A stretch of 35,663 nt of DNA from an uncultured Lachnospiraceae bacterium (GCA_910578115.1 CAJTPO010000048.1:1-35663); one strand, 5' to 3'. Positions 7,230-14,183 are shown, counted from the stretch's first letter. Program-made: numbers and translations. The notes: generated from the letters alone by a model not told the origin.

Positions 7230-7282
7230 GGCATAAGAAAAGCGCCAGGCTCACAACCTCTTTCGAAGTCATGATCTGACGC
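7230..7282 (-). terminator. Hairpin with U-tract upstream of the DUF5688-type gene (copy B)
   Basis: On the minus strand GCGTCAG (7276-7282) pairs with CTGGCGC (7242-7248), followed by TTTTCTTATGCC. The U-tract, the stem ends and an inner GAGGTT match the element at 6008-6053, while the loop differs in length and sequence. It lies in the 5' leader of the DUF5688-type gene, so premature termination could control that gene. Confidence 0.65.
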
Positions 7283-7313
7283 TCATCATTGCCAGTATTC
7301 TTCTGCAAAAGAA

Positions 7314-7365
7314 AATGGACTCAGCGGCTCGGGTATTTTTTGTTTTCCCGTTCGCTTTGTCCATT
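7314..7365 (-). terminator. Long imperfect palindrome, terminator of the cargo genes
   Basis: AATGGAC (7314-7320) and GTCCATT (7359-7365) form the outer arms; inside them AGCG/CGCT and CGGG/CCCG also pair. On the minus strand the stem is followed by TTTTCTTTT. It lies downstream of the two cargo genes and the iteron region and upstream of the DUF5688-type leader. Confidence 0.6.
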
Positions 7366-7406
7366 GTAAATATAACATACCTATTTTGAAAAAAGAATAC
7401 TCAAAA

Positions 7407-7445
7407 CCTACCACTTTCCTACCAAAAACCTACCGAAAACCTACT
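7407..7445. repeat. Four 11-bp iterons (CCTACC)
   Basis: CCTACC starts at 7407, 7418 and 7429 and CCTACT at 7440, exactly 11 bp apart, in the context ACCTACCRAAA. All face the same side of the helix. Next to them is the AT-rich run 7445-7460. This is protein-binding geometry; origin or control region is inferred. Confidence 0.75.
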
Positions 7446-7473
7446 TTTTTAAAAAATTTGTACTTGTCAAGAA

Positions 7474-7524
7474 AAGTGGACTCTTTTTTGATATAAGTAG
7501 ACTCCATTTTTACAGAAGTAGACT
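7474..7524. repeat. Three 21-bp-spaced repeats (AAGTRGACT)
   Basis: AAGTGGACT at 7474 and AAGTAGACT at 7495 and 7516 are exactly 21 bp apart, with T-rich spacers. They lie 30 bp from the 11-bp iterons, the two families flanking an AT-rich stretch. A related AATGGACT occurs at 7314 in the palindrome arm. Confidence 0.72.
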
Positions 7525-7554
7525 TTTCTTTCTAAAAAGATTAGCGGCATGGAA

Positions 7555-7653
7555 TTATAGCTCCTTGCCAGCTTTTTTCTTCTGTACAAACTTAGGCGTC
7601 TCACTCAGTACTCTTTTTGAAAAGATATCCTTCTTTTCCAACTCGACAAACAT
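7555..7653 (-). pseudogene. Short ORF, possible C-terminal gene remnant
   Basis: A 32-codon reading frame, MFVELEKKDIFSKRVLSETP to AGKEL-stop, basic and with protein-like composition, lies just after the stop of the 267-residue cargo gene. There is no clear ribosome binding site. It resembles the tail of a larger protein whose front was lost when the cargo genes were inserted; chance is also possible. Confidence 0.3.
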
Positions 7654-7662
7654 ATACCTGCA

Positions 7663-8466
7663 TTAGAACTGAGTCACGTTCTTCTTGCAAAACTCTTGTA
7701 TTTGTATTTCAAGCCTCGAAAAATTCTTGGGGCCCGTAGGAATCTTTACACCCTTAATATCGAATACTTCTGTATCCCACTCAATCCGAACATGCTTGTA
7801 TCTTTTTCTTAATCGGCGACAAATTCTCGTCCCCAAATCTATAGGATTAAGCGCATGACATACTCCATTTTCATCTTTATAAAAAAACATCCAGCGAATG
7901 CCGTCTGTTACGATCACTTTATTTAAGCCTCGCAGATGAATACCAACTTGTTTCTTAATGTCCTTACAATGTTTATCATCGTCTTCATAGGGATACCCCA
8001 TATTATCTCTGCTTAGCATGTGATTGTTAATGAAGTCAACCATATCTGATACCTTATTCTCAAATATTATTTTTCTCTCCTCGCCTTCTTCGTAACCAGG
8101 GGCAATCCAGAATTCATTATCTGAAAGTGGAGTTTTAATTTCGACAGTTGCTATATAATCTGTTTTTCCATCGTCATTAATCCATTTCCACCCTTTAGCC
8201 ACACACAAGTCAGGAGTTTCTATGAATCGAAGGGTTTTTCCGTCTTTGTCGTGTGATCCGTATTCTCCACAATACTTACCATAATCGTGGGCCTTTCCGG
8301 AGACCTTAATATCAACCGGAACAATCTCATAATCTGCTAAAACTCGTTGTAAAAAAGGGCTGATTATATAATCCTGGAACATGCGCTCTCGGGAATCGGC
8401 CTTCAAAAGGTCGTCTATTTTCTTTGTATACTCCAGTCCCGTATCATCCTTGGACAATTGCTTCAT
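7663..8466 (-). CDS. PD-(D/E)XK nuclease-like protein, candidate defence cargo
   Basis: A 267-residue protein starting MKQLSKDDTGLEYTKKIDDL. After a helical N-terminus with a conserved-looking RERMFQDYIISPFLQRVLAD, residues 82-114 give the nuclease core: FIETPDLCVAKGW, then DYIATVEIKTPL, that is PD followed about 25 residues on by E-x-K. The C-terminal half has VIVTDGIRWMFFYKDENGV, a beta-rich segment like those in type I restriction HsdR N-domains and related endonucleases. No methyltransferase or helicase is nearby. Base composition is much more AT-rich than in the ICE core, a sign of separate acquisition. It is read with the gene at 8592-9287, 125 bp upstream. DNA cleavage is inferred from the motif only. 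Confidence 0.72.
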   Translation of the reverse strand: MKQLSKDDTGLEYTKKIDDLLKADSRERMFQDYIISPFLQRVLADYEIVPVDIKVSGKAHDYGKYCGEYGSHDKDGKTLRFIETPDLCVAKGWKWINDDGKTDYIATVEIKTPLSDNEFWIAPGYEEGEERKIIFENKVSDMVDFINNHMLSRDNMGYPYEDDDKHCKDIKKQVGIHLRGLNKVIVTDGIRWMFFYKDENGVCHALNPIDLGTRICRRLRKRYKHVRIEWDTEVFDIKGVKIPTGPKNFSRLEIQIQEFCKKNVTQF

Positions 8467-8591
8467 ATACTTATACCTCGCATATTAATTTTTATCACAT
8501 AATTTACCACTCCGTGCAAACCTCATCTGTATTTATTTTGGAAACAAATAATCTTGTGTGTTTGTCAGTAAACGTCAACTCGTTTTTGAGC

Positions 8592-9287
8592 CTAATTCCA
8601 TTCCTCGTCATCTGTGGTAATCTCATCTTCTGCTGTCATTCTGCCAATTGTTTTAAGGCAAATATACTCATCCTGGTTTAATTCTATTATATTTGGAGCT
8701 TCCCCTTTTTCAACATAAATACAACCATTTTGGAATAGAATATACACGGTTTCATACACATCTTGATTTTTCACAATTGTTTCTAAGGAATCGCTTATCT
8801 TTTCAAACCACTCCTGAAGAGGACGATCCTCCTTTACAAGCGCTAACTCAGGCGTTCGATTATTTATTTCATATCCTTTGGCTTTATCTACTTTTTCACA
8901 AATACGCTTCTCTAACAGTTCATAATCAGATTCGAAGTTATATCCTCCACCGCTATACATACTTGTGGCATTTAGAGTTTCAATACTTCTCAACGCATTC
9001 CCGGTTCCTTCGATTGTTTTAATTCGCCGTTCATCACCGTCCGCAATATATTTGGCAAACTCTTTACTAGCCTGCATATCCTTATATGTATCCAGCGCAG
9101 TCACCTCAACAAATACATTTCCCCCTTGCAAATCAGGCCTATCTCCATGAAGTAGATCTTTGTACTTACTAGGGAACATGTACTTTAAAAAAGCTAATAC
9201 AAAATATTCCTGCGAAAGTTTGAGTTTCTTTTCATCAATATAACTATTTACTCGTATATTTTTGACTCTATGCGTATTAAGCTTCAC
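8592..9287 (-). CDS. Unknown cargo protein with degenerate nuclease-like motif
   Basis: A 231-residue protein with a GTG start supported by AAAGGAG ten bases upstream. It begins MKLNTHRVKNIRVNSYIDEK. The stretch SQEYFVLAFLKYMFPSKYKD followed by GDRPDLQGGNVFVEVTALD (about 47-66) looks like a PD-(D/E)XK core with E-V-T where E-x-K is expected, so it could be inactive, a variant, or a DNA-binding relative. The middle has NFESDYELLEKRICEKVDKA and the C-terminus is acidic (EDEITTDDEEWN). AT-rich like its downstream partner. I do not recognise a family; the pair reads as one module. Confidence 0.65.
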   Translation of the reverse strand: MKLNTHRVKNIRVNSYIDEKKLKLSQEYFVLAFLKYMFPSKYKDLLHGDRPDLQGGNVFVEVTALDTYKDMQASKEFAKYIADGDERRIKTIEGTGNALRSIETLNATSMYSGGGYNFESDYELLEKRICEKVDKAKGYEINNRTPELALVKEDRPLQEWFEKISDSLETIVKNQDVYETVYILFQNGCIYVEKGEAPNIIELNQDEYICLKTIGRMTAEDEITTDDEEWN

Positions 9288-9354
9288 TGATTTATGTCTC
9301 CTTTGTTTTCCTTAATCCACCTGATAAACATACAATTTCTATAACATCATAAAA

Positions 9355-9639
9355 TCACAGCATACCTATCTTTTCAAGCATTGAATCGCAAAAATCCTGA
9401 ACAACAACTACTGCCATCAGTATAGCCATGATGCCTGCAAATATCAGTGAATAAAGGAAAAGATCTCCCCATCTATGGATAACGATGCTATAGATAATAG
9501 CTGCTCCGACTATTAAGGTAAGCAGTCCCACTGCCCATTCTGTCAGCTTCACCGAAGTCTCCAATGCCCATCTTATAAAGAACAGAATAAAAGCAACCGG
9601 TAACAACAAAAGCTTTAGGAGTTTTCTTAATATGATCAT
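9355..9639 (-). CDS. Small ICE membrane protein
   Basis: A 94-residue protein starting MIILRKLLKLLLLPVAFILF. Hydrophobic stretches at about 8-26, 36-53 and 60-80 suggest two to three membrane segments, with a short polar C-terminus (DFCDSMLEKIGML). Its ATG lies one base after the stop codon of the XRE regulator, so the two are translationally coupled and share the operator-controlled promoter. Similar tiny membrane proteins occur beside regulators in Clostridia ICEs; no function is known to me. Confidence 0.75.
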   Translation of the reverse strand: MIILRKLLKLLLLPVAFILFFIRWALETSVKLTEWAVGLLTLIVGAAIIYSIVIHRWGDLFLYSLIFAGIMAILMAVVVVQDFCDSMLEKIGML

Positions 9640-9640
9640 A

Positions 9641-9916
9641 TTAACCGATCCTCCCTTCTCGCAGCTCGTTCATCACCTTATAGGCAATCAATCGTAAAAC
9701 ATATTCCGGCATGGCTCTCCTGCCAAGTTCCCACTCCTGCATGGTCCGATAAGGTACGCCCAACCACACAGAAAAATCAGTCCTGCTCATACCGGACTTT
9801 TCCCTAATCATTCTGAAACAATAAGCCAGGCGACGACGCTCTGCATCCTTGTCGTTTTTGTCATACTTTTCTACTTCAATCTCGATTCCTTCGAGGTTAT
9901 ATATTTCCTTCTTCAT
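9641..9916 (-). CDS. XRE-family helix-turn-helix regulator
   Basis: A 91-residue DNA-binding protein. The start at 9916 is chosen because GAGGAGG lies five bases upstream and overlaps the alternative GTG two codons earlier. After an acidic N-terminus (IYNLEGIEIEVEKYDKNDKD), residues about 34-66 form the helix-turn-helix: CFRMIREKSGMSRTDFSVWL, then GVPYRTMQEWELGRRAMP. The promoter upstream carries a perfect palindrome in its spacer and a half-site in the leader, which fits self-repression. It is the first gene of an operon with the small membrane protein and perhaps the two cargo genes. Confidence 0.85.
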   Translation of the reverse strand: MKKEIYNLEGIEIEVEKYDKNDKDAERRRLAYCFRMIREKSGMSRTDFSVWLGVPYRTMQEWELGRRAMPEYVLRLIAYKVMNELREGRIG

Positions 9917-9930
9917 AGGCACCTCCTCTA

Positions 9931-9988
9931 TGTAGTCAATGCGTGTACTTCTGCTTTTTATTATATGTAGTCAGTGACTACATGTCAA
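9931..9988 (-). promoter_or_regulatory. Consensus promoter with palindromic operator, XRE operon
   Basis: On the minus strand TTGACA (9983-9988) and TATAAT (9960-9965) are both perfect and separated by exactly 17 bp. That spacer (9966-9982) is itself the perfect palindrome TGTAGTCA-C-TGACTACA. A further TGACTACA half-site (9931-9938) lies in the leader just before the ribosome binding site. A repressor on the palindrome would block polymerase. All elements are seen; binding by the XRE protein is inferred. Confidence 0.88.
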
Positions 9989-10005
9989 GAAATATCCGAC
10001 AAAAC

Positions 10006-10032
10006 AGAAAAAGGAGCCGCTCTCGACTCCTT
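10006..10032 (-). terminator. Rho-independent terminator of the parAB operon
   Basis: On the minus strand AAGGAGTCG-AGAG-CGGCTCCTT (10011-10032) is followed by TTTTTCTG. It lies 80 bp after the parB stop codon and before the divergent-style XRE promoter. Confidence 0.8.
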
Positions 10033-10044
10033 ACTTCTGCTTTT

Positions 10045-10107
10045 TCGCTTATTATTTCCGCTTACCGCTTGTTTTTTCCGCTTGTTTTTTCAAATCCAAG
10101 CGGAAAA
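10045..10107. repeat. Two 20-bp tandem repeats plus inverted copy, candidate partition site
   Basis: Units at 10045-10064 and 10065-10084 each hold two CGCTT motifs 13 bp apart (10046, 10059, 10066, 10079). An inverted AAGCGGAAAA follows at 10098-10107. The array sits directly downstream of parB, a common place for plasmid centromeres. The chromosomal parS consensus is absent. Role inferred. Confidence 0.5.
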
Positions 10108-10113
10108 CCATGA

Positions 10114-11043
10114 TCAACTCCCTGTTTCATCATTCTTTTTCTTCCATTCTTCCAATAACGAGAACAGCACCTTCTCCATCTGAGATCTGGTATAGAATGT
10201 CGGGAAGTATTCCAGAAGCTTCTTCTTTGTTATCGTGAGCTGCTGAAATCTGTTGCTCTCATCCTTGGGGGCATTCTCATTCAGGATCCGCATGAGTTCC
10301 ATCTTGGAGATGGTTTCATTTTCCTTAAGATAATCTCTCAGTGCAAAGATCTGAAAGGTCTTGCAGATATCATTTTCAAGCATATACTCGTAAAGCATCT
10401 CCTGCACTTCGTGATCCAGAAAAGAAACTTCCACTGCAGTAGCAAGTGCCAAGGCCTTCTTATCTACCAGCTCCAAGATTGGAGGAATAAGTTCTACCAA
10501 GCGAAGATACCGGTGCAACTGTCCACGGCTTTCCCCGACTCTCTCCGCCAGTTCATCATCCGCTCTGCCTTCCGGCAACTTCGTCCCAATTCGGGACGAA
10601 GTTAAATCACTTCGCTGACCTTGTCTGCGCATCGCATCATAACGCATCTTGTACGCAAAAGCCTTCTCACTTGGGAGAATCTCTTCTCTCTGCAAGTTAG
10701 AGTCCACCATAGCCAGGACAGCTTCGTCATCGTCGTACTTCTTTACGATTGCAGGGATCTTATCGAAACCGATTTCTTTTACCGCAAATAACCGTCGGTG
10801 ACCGGAGATCATTTCATAATCTCCGTCTTCAAGCGGTCTGACAGTAACCGGAACCAGCACACCATTTAACATGATACTTTCCACAAGTTCATGCATCTTT
10901 TCATCATCCAAAACCTTGAAAGGATGATCCTTGAACGGCCGGATCTTTGCAACCTCGATCTCGTCACAACCGGCTACTGAAGGAACACAGAGTAATTCAT
11001 CAATGGATGTCATTTTGATCTTCTGTCCAACTCTCTTAGCCAC
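10114..11043 (-). CDS. parB: ParB-type partition protein
   Basis: A 309-residue centromere-binding protein expected to pair with the ParA gene upstream. The N-terminal ParB/Srx domain (about 25-115) has EVAKIRPFKDHPFKV, ISGHRRLFAVKEIGF and ALAMVDSNLQREEI-like sequence (GHRR is the CTP-binding arginine motif). A helix-turn-helix follows, LAERVGESRGQLHRYLRLVE (about 160-180). The C-terminal half (LRDYLKENETISKMELMRIL) resembles the extended tails of ICE ParBs. It overlaps the end of parA by eight bases. Probable targets lie just downstream at 10045-10107. Confidence 0.92.
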   Translation of the reverse strand: MAKRVGQKIKMTSIDELLCVPSVAGCDEIEVAKIRPFKDHPFKVLDDEKMHELVESIMLNGVLVPVTVRPLEDGDYEMISGHRRLFAVKEIGFDKIPAIVKKYDDDEAVLAMVDSNLQREEILPSEKAFAYKMRYDAMRRQGQRSDLTSSRIGTKLPEGRADDELAERVGESRGQLHRYLRLVELIPPILELVDKKALALATAVEVSFLDHEVQEMLYEYMLENDICKTFQIFALRDYLKENETISKMELMRILNENAPKDESNRFQQLTITKKKLLEYFPTFYTRSQMEKVLFSLLEEWKKKNDETGS

Positions 11044-11824
11044 GATCCAACACCTCCTCCGTTAATGTCCGGTACGCATTAGCAGCCTTTCCTTTCGGAT
11101 CATACTGATAAATACTGGACCCTTCTGCACTGATCTCTGCCGCACGAACCGAAAGAGGGATGCAGGTATGAAACACACCTATCTGATTCGAGTAAGTATC
11201 TATAACAAGCTGTGAGATATCCCTGGCATAATTCGTCCTGGCATCTACCATCGTAAGCAATATCCCTTCGATTCTGAGATTCTTATTTAGTCTCCTCTGT
11301 ACGCGACCGATGGTTTTGATGAGCTGTTCCAAACCTTTTACCGGAAGATATGCAGCCTGCACCGGAATCAGAACACTGTCTGCGCAAGTCAGGGCATTGA
11401 TTGTAAGCATTCCGAGCGAAGGCATACAATCGATGATGATATACTTGTAGTCATATTCCGTCTTGAGATATTCCACAATACTCCGGAGCATGACTTCCCT
11501 GCTCATGACATTTACCAGATTGATCTCAAGAGCTGACAATTCGATATTTGCCGGAATAAGATCTACGCCTTCATCATGCTGGATGATGGTCTCCGTGAGA
11601 GAAAGTTTTTTCTCTTCCATTACTTCTGATAACAGAGTGGACAGCGTATATTCAAGACTATCAGGCTCCCTATATCCCAGACTGATCGTCATGGAGCCCT
11701 GAGGATCTCCATCGATCAATAAAACCTTGTTGCCCTCTGCAGCCAGTCCGATCCCAAGATTTACAGCTGTAGTGGTCTTTCCGACACCGCCTTTTTGATT
11801 TGCAACTGCGATAACCTTACACAT
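11036..11824 (-). CDS. parA: ParA-type partition ATPase
   Basis: A 262-residue ATPase that would segregate or stabilise the circular form of the ICE. The deviant Walker A motif KGGVGKTT is at residues 11-18, the A' motif LLIDGDPQGS at about 35-44 and the Walker B region YIIIDCMPSLGMLTINAL at about 128-145. There is no N-terminal helix-turn-helix, so it is a short, Soj-like ParA and DNA specificity should come from ParB. AGGAGGG lies eight bases before the ATG. It follows the two small paralogs with a short gap, making a four-gene operon. Confidence 0.95.
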   Translation of the reverse strand: MCKVIAVANQKGGVGKTTTAVNLGIGLAAEGNKVLLIDGDPQGSMTISLGYREPDSLEYTLSTLLSEVMEEKKLSLTETIIQHDEGVDLIPANIELSALEINLVNVMSREVMLRSIVEYLKTEYDYKYIIIDCMPSLGMLTINALTCADSVLIPVQAAYLPVKGLEQLIKTIGRVQRRLNKNLRIEGILLTMVDARTNYARDISQLVIDTYSNQIGVFHTCIPLSVRAAEISAEGSSIYQYDPKGKAANAYRTLTEEVLDRG

Positions 11825-11838
11825 GATCTTTGCCCTCC

Positions 11839-12093
11839 TTAGTTACTTTCCGGATCGCCGTACATTACTTCAATGTACTCATCCAGTTTTTCTGTATTTA
11901 CAAGACAGATACGCTTGATGCGATAAACTGCCTTCGCCTCATTAGCCAGATCCATAAACGAGTGGATCCCCATAGAATAAAGGATTGCGCCCTCATCGTA
12001 TCTGACCCATTTCTTCTTGCCGTTTTTGAACTGTGCCTTGTAATTATCCATTCTCTCCTGTTTACCGGGATCTTTTGATCTTCCTCTTTCCAT
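11839..12093 (-). CDS. DUF6462-like small protein, second tandem copy
   Basis: An 84-residue basic protein starting MERGRSKDPGKQERMDNYKA. The C-terminal half, KWVRYDEGAILYSMGIHSFM then AKAVYRIKRICLVNTEKLDEYI, is a small winged-helix or excisionase-like fold with a substrate-reading helix and a final beta strand. It is a clear paralog of the gene upstream (shared V-x-Y-x-x-G-A-x-x-YSM-x-x-x-SF, then Y/N-I-x-R/K and a hydrophobic strand). AAGGAG lies nine bases before the ATG. It may act as a directionality factor or regulator at the ICE end, which is close by; this is inference. Confidence 0.75.
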   Translation of the reverse strand: MERGRSKDPGKQERMDNYKAQFKNGKKKWVRYDEGAILYSMGIHSFMDLANEAKAVYRIKRICLVNTEKLDEYIEVMYGDPESN

Positions 12094-12094
12094 A

Positions 12095-12385
12095 TCACAT
12101 TTCTCCTTCCGCGCCTTCGCAATTGTTTTCCAGAAACTTTTCGATCAACTCCAGATCGATAACCACGTTCTTCTTAATACGGATATTCGCCCCTGCTTCT
12201 TTTGCCAGTTTCACGAATGAGTAATAGTTCATGGAATACATCCGTGCTCCCTGGGCATAGGAAACAAAAGTCCTCTTCTGCTCATCTATGAACCGGTCAA
12301 GATCCGGTCCTCTTCTTAATGTCCGAAGAAGTTCTTTTTTTCTTTCTTCTTCCCGCTCTTCCTTTGATCTTTTTGCCACGATCAT
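12095..12385 (-). CDS. DUF6462-like small protein, first tandem copy
   Basis: About 96 residues from the ATG at 12385 (MIVAKRSKEEREEERKKELL), or 94 from a GTG at 12379 that is better spaced from AAAGGAGG (nine bases instead of three). A highly charged N-terminal helix precedes the fold shared with the next gene: FVSYAQGARMYSMNYYSFVK, then NIRIKKNVVIDLELIEKFLE. It is the ICE gene closest to lysS. The family is common at the start of parA operons in Clostridia ICEs. Excisionase-like DNA binding is a guess from size and fold pattern. Confidence 0.72.
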   Translation of the reverse strand: MIVAKRSKEEREEERKKELLRTLRRGPDLDRFIDEQKRTFVSYAQGARMYSMNYYSFVKLAKEAGANIRIKKNVVIDLELIEKFLENNCEGAEGEM

Positions 12386-12431
12386 GAGCCTCCTTTCGAA
12401 TGAAAAAATGTTTACAAGTTGCCCCAAGCAC

Positions 12432-12473
12432 GAAAAAAGGCACCTACTCTAGATTTCTCTAAAGTAAGTGCCT
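12432..12473 (-). terminator. Strong terminator guarding the ICE end
   Basis: On the minus strand AGGCACTTACTTTAGA-GAAA-TCTAGAGTAGGTGCCT is an almost fully paired hairpin capped by a GAAA tetraloop and followed by TTTTTTCG. It would stop transcription coming from lysS before the first ICE gene. Confidence 0.88.
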
Positions 12474-12707
12474 GTGAAACCATCCAAAAGCTGTCCTCTG
12501 GATAATTTACCTGTTTAGTTTCAGCCAAATCCGTGCTCTACATCACGTTCCGTGACGATGCACGAAGCATTTTTTCACTCTTTCATGAGGCTTTAAGAGA
12601 CCTCACTTTTCGGCTCAGAAAACGCGACTTTTTGCGTCTACATGCCGTTGTCCATACTTGTCCGTAGTGTGACGAAGCGTGACAAGGAATGACAAGGAGC
12701 GACGAAA
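12474..12707. other. Non-coding ICE end next to lysS, with 10-bp-phased repeats (candidate att region)
   Basis: No gene is visible. GAC(G/A)A occurs at 12671, 12681, 12691 and 12701, exactly 10 bp apart, and TTGTCC at 12648 and 12658, also 10 bp apart and in inverted sense. The array ends one base before the lysS stop codon. Several weak hairpins (for example around 12550 and 12620) lie further in. Phased short repeats next to a junction are typical of integrase arm sites; this role is inferred. Confidence 0.6.
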
Positions 12708-14183
12708 TTATAGCGATTTTAACGTGGGGAAGAGCAGCACATCGCGGATTGCCGGGGAGTTCGTCAGCAGCATCACCAGTCTGTCGATGCCGTATCCGAT
12801 TCCGCCTGTGGGCGGCATACCGATCTCCAGCGCGTTCATGAAATCTTCGTCGGTGGTGTTGGCTTCCTCATCTCCTGCTGCCAGCGCCTCTTCCTGTGCC
12901 CGGAAACGCTCCCTCTGATCGATGGGATCGTTTAACTCCGAATAGGCATTGCACATCTCGCGGCCCGTGATAAAAAGCTCGAACCGCTCCACATACTCCG
13001 GATTCTCCGGTTTCTTCTTGGTCAGCGGCGAGATCTCGATCGGATGATCCATGATAAACGTAGGCTGTACCAGATGTTCTTCCACGTACTCTTCAAAGAA
13101 AAGATTTAAGATATCGCCCTTCTTGTGCCTGTCCTCGTAGTGAACGCCTTTTTCATCGGCCAGCTTCTTCGCCTCCGCGGTGTCCTTCACGGTATCGAAG
13201 TCCACCCCTGCATATTGCTTCACGGCCTCCACCATGGTCATCCGTGCAAAAGGCTGCCCAAGGTCGATCATCGCCTCGCCGTAGGGCACGGTGGTCGTAC
13301 CGCACACTTCTTTTGCCACATGGCGGAACATGTTCTCCGTCAGTTCCATCATGCCGTAATAATCGGTGTAAGCCTGGTATAACTCCATCAGCGTAAATTC
13401 CGGATTGTGTCTGGCATCCAGTCCCTCGTTGCGGAACACACGGCCGATCTCGTAGACTCTCTCCATGCCGCCTACGATCAGTCTCTTCAGATACAGTTCC
13501 AGAGAAATGCGCAGCTTCACATCTTCGTCCAGCGCATTGTAATGGGTCTCAAAGGGTCTCGCCGCCGCACCGCCTGCATTGGATACCAGCATCGGCGTCT
13601 CCACCTCCAGAAAGCCCTGACCGTCCAGATAGCGTCTGATGGAGCTGATGATTTTAGAGCGGGCCACAAAGGTCTTCTTCACGTCCTCATTCATGATCAG
13701 GTCGGTATATCTCTGCCGGTAACGGATATCCGTGTTTACCAGCCCGTGATACTTCTCCGGCAGAATCTGCAGACTTTTTGACAGCAGTGTCACTTTGTGT
13801 GCATGGATGGATTTTTCACCGGTTTTGGTCCTGAAAACCTCGCCCTCAATGCCCACAATGTCACCCACATCGTATTTCTTGAAATCCGCATAGGCTTCTT
13901 CACCGATACTGTCCCTTGCCACATAGGACTGAATATCGCCCTGCAGATCCTGCACGTTGCAGAAGGAAGCCTTCCCCATGATACGTTTGGACATCACACG
14001 GCCCGCAATGGACACCTGCTGCCCCTCCAGCGCCTCGAAATTATCCTTGATCTCCTGGCTGTGATGGGTCACATTATATTTCGTGATCTGAAAAGGGTCT
14101 TTGCCGTTCTCCTGCAGTGCGGACAACTTCTCCCTTCTCACCTTCAAAAGCTGGTTGATATCCTGATTCTGTACTTCTGCCAT
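12708..14183 (-). CDS. lysS: Lysyl-tRNA synthetase, class II
   Basis: Charges tRNA-Lys in the cytosol. The 491-residue protein has the N-terminal OB-fold anticodon-binding domain (about 50-150; VSIAGRVMSKRIMGKASF) and the class II catalytic core: motif 1 near RRYLDGQGFLEVETPML, motif 2 FRNEGLDARHNPEFTLMELY and motif 3 GIGYGIDRLVMLLT. The start at 14183 is chosen because GGAGG lies five bases upstream and overlaps the earlier ATG. The protein ends LLFPTLKSL-stop, right at the ICE junction; the core is complete, but the last codons may be supplied by the element. It forms an operon with greA. Confidence 0.97.
   Translation of the reverse strand: MAEVQNQDINQLLKVRREKLSALQENGKDPFQITKYNVTHHSQEIKDNFEALEGQQVSIAGRVMSKRIMGKASFCNVQDLQGDIQSYVARDSIGEEAYADFKKYDVGDIVGIEGEVFRTKTGEKSIHAHKVTLLSKSLQILPEKYHGLVNTDIRYRQRYTDLIMNEDVKKTFVARSKIISSIRRYLDGQGFLEVETPMLVSNAGGAAARPFETHYNALDEDVKLRISLELYLKRLIVGGMERVYEIGRVFRNEGLDARHNPEFTLMELYQAYTDYYGMMELTENMFRHVAKEVCGTTTVPYGEAMIDLGQPFARMTMVEAVKQYAGVDFDTVKDTAEAKKLADEKGVHYEDRHKKGDILNLFFEEYVEEHLVQPTFIMDHPIEISPLTKKKPENPEYVERFELFITGREMCNAYSELNDPIDQRERFRAQEEALAAGDEEANTTDEDFMNALEIGMPPTGGIGYGIDRLVMLLTNSPAIRDVLLFPTLKSL

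Noticed and set aside
7551..7590. Plus-strand terminator-like hairpin GGCATGGA...TCCTTGCC with T-run
   Set aside because: No plus-strand gene precedes it and the stem has a central mismatch; likely chance.
12430..12707. tRNA gene as the ICE attachment site
   Set aside because: No cloverleaf or tRNA 3' end is visible; the junction is with the lysS coding end.
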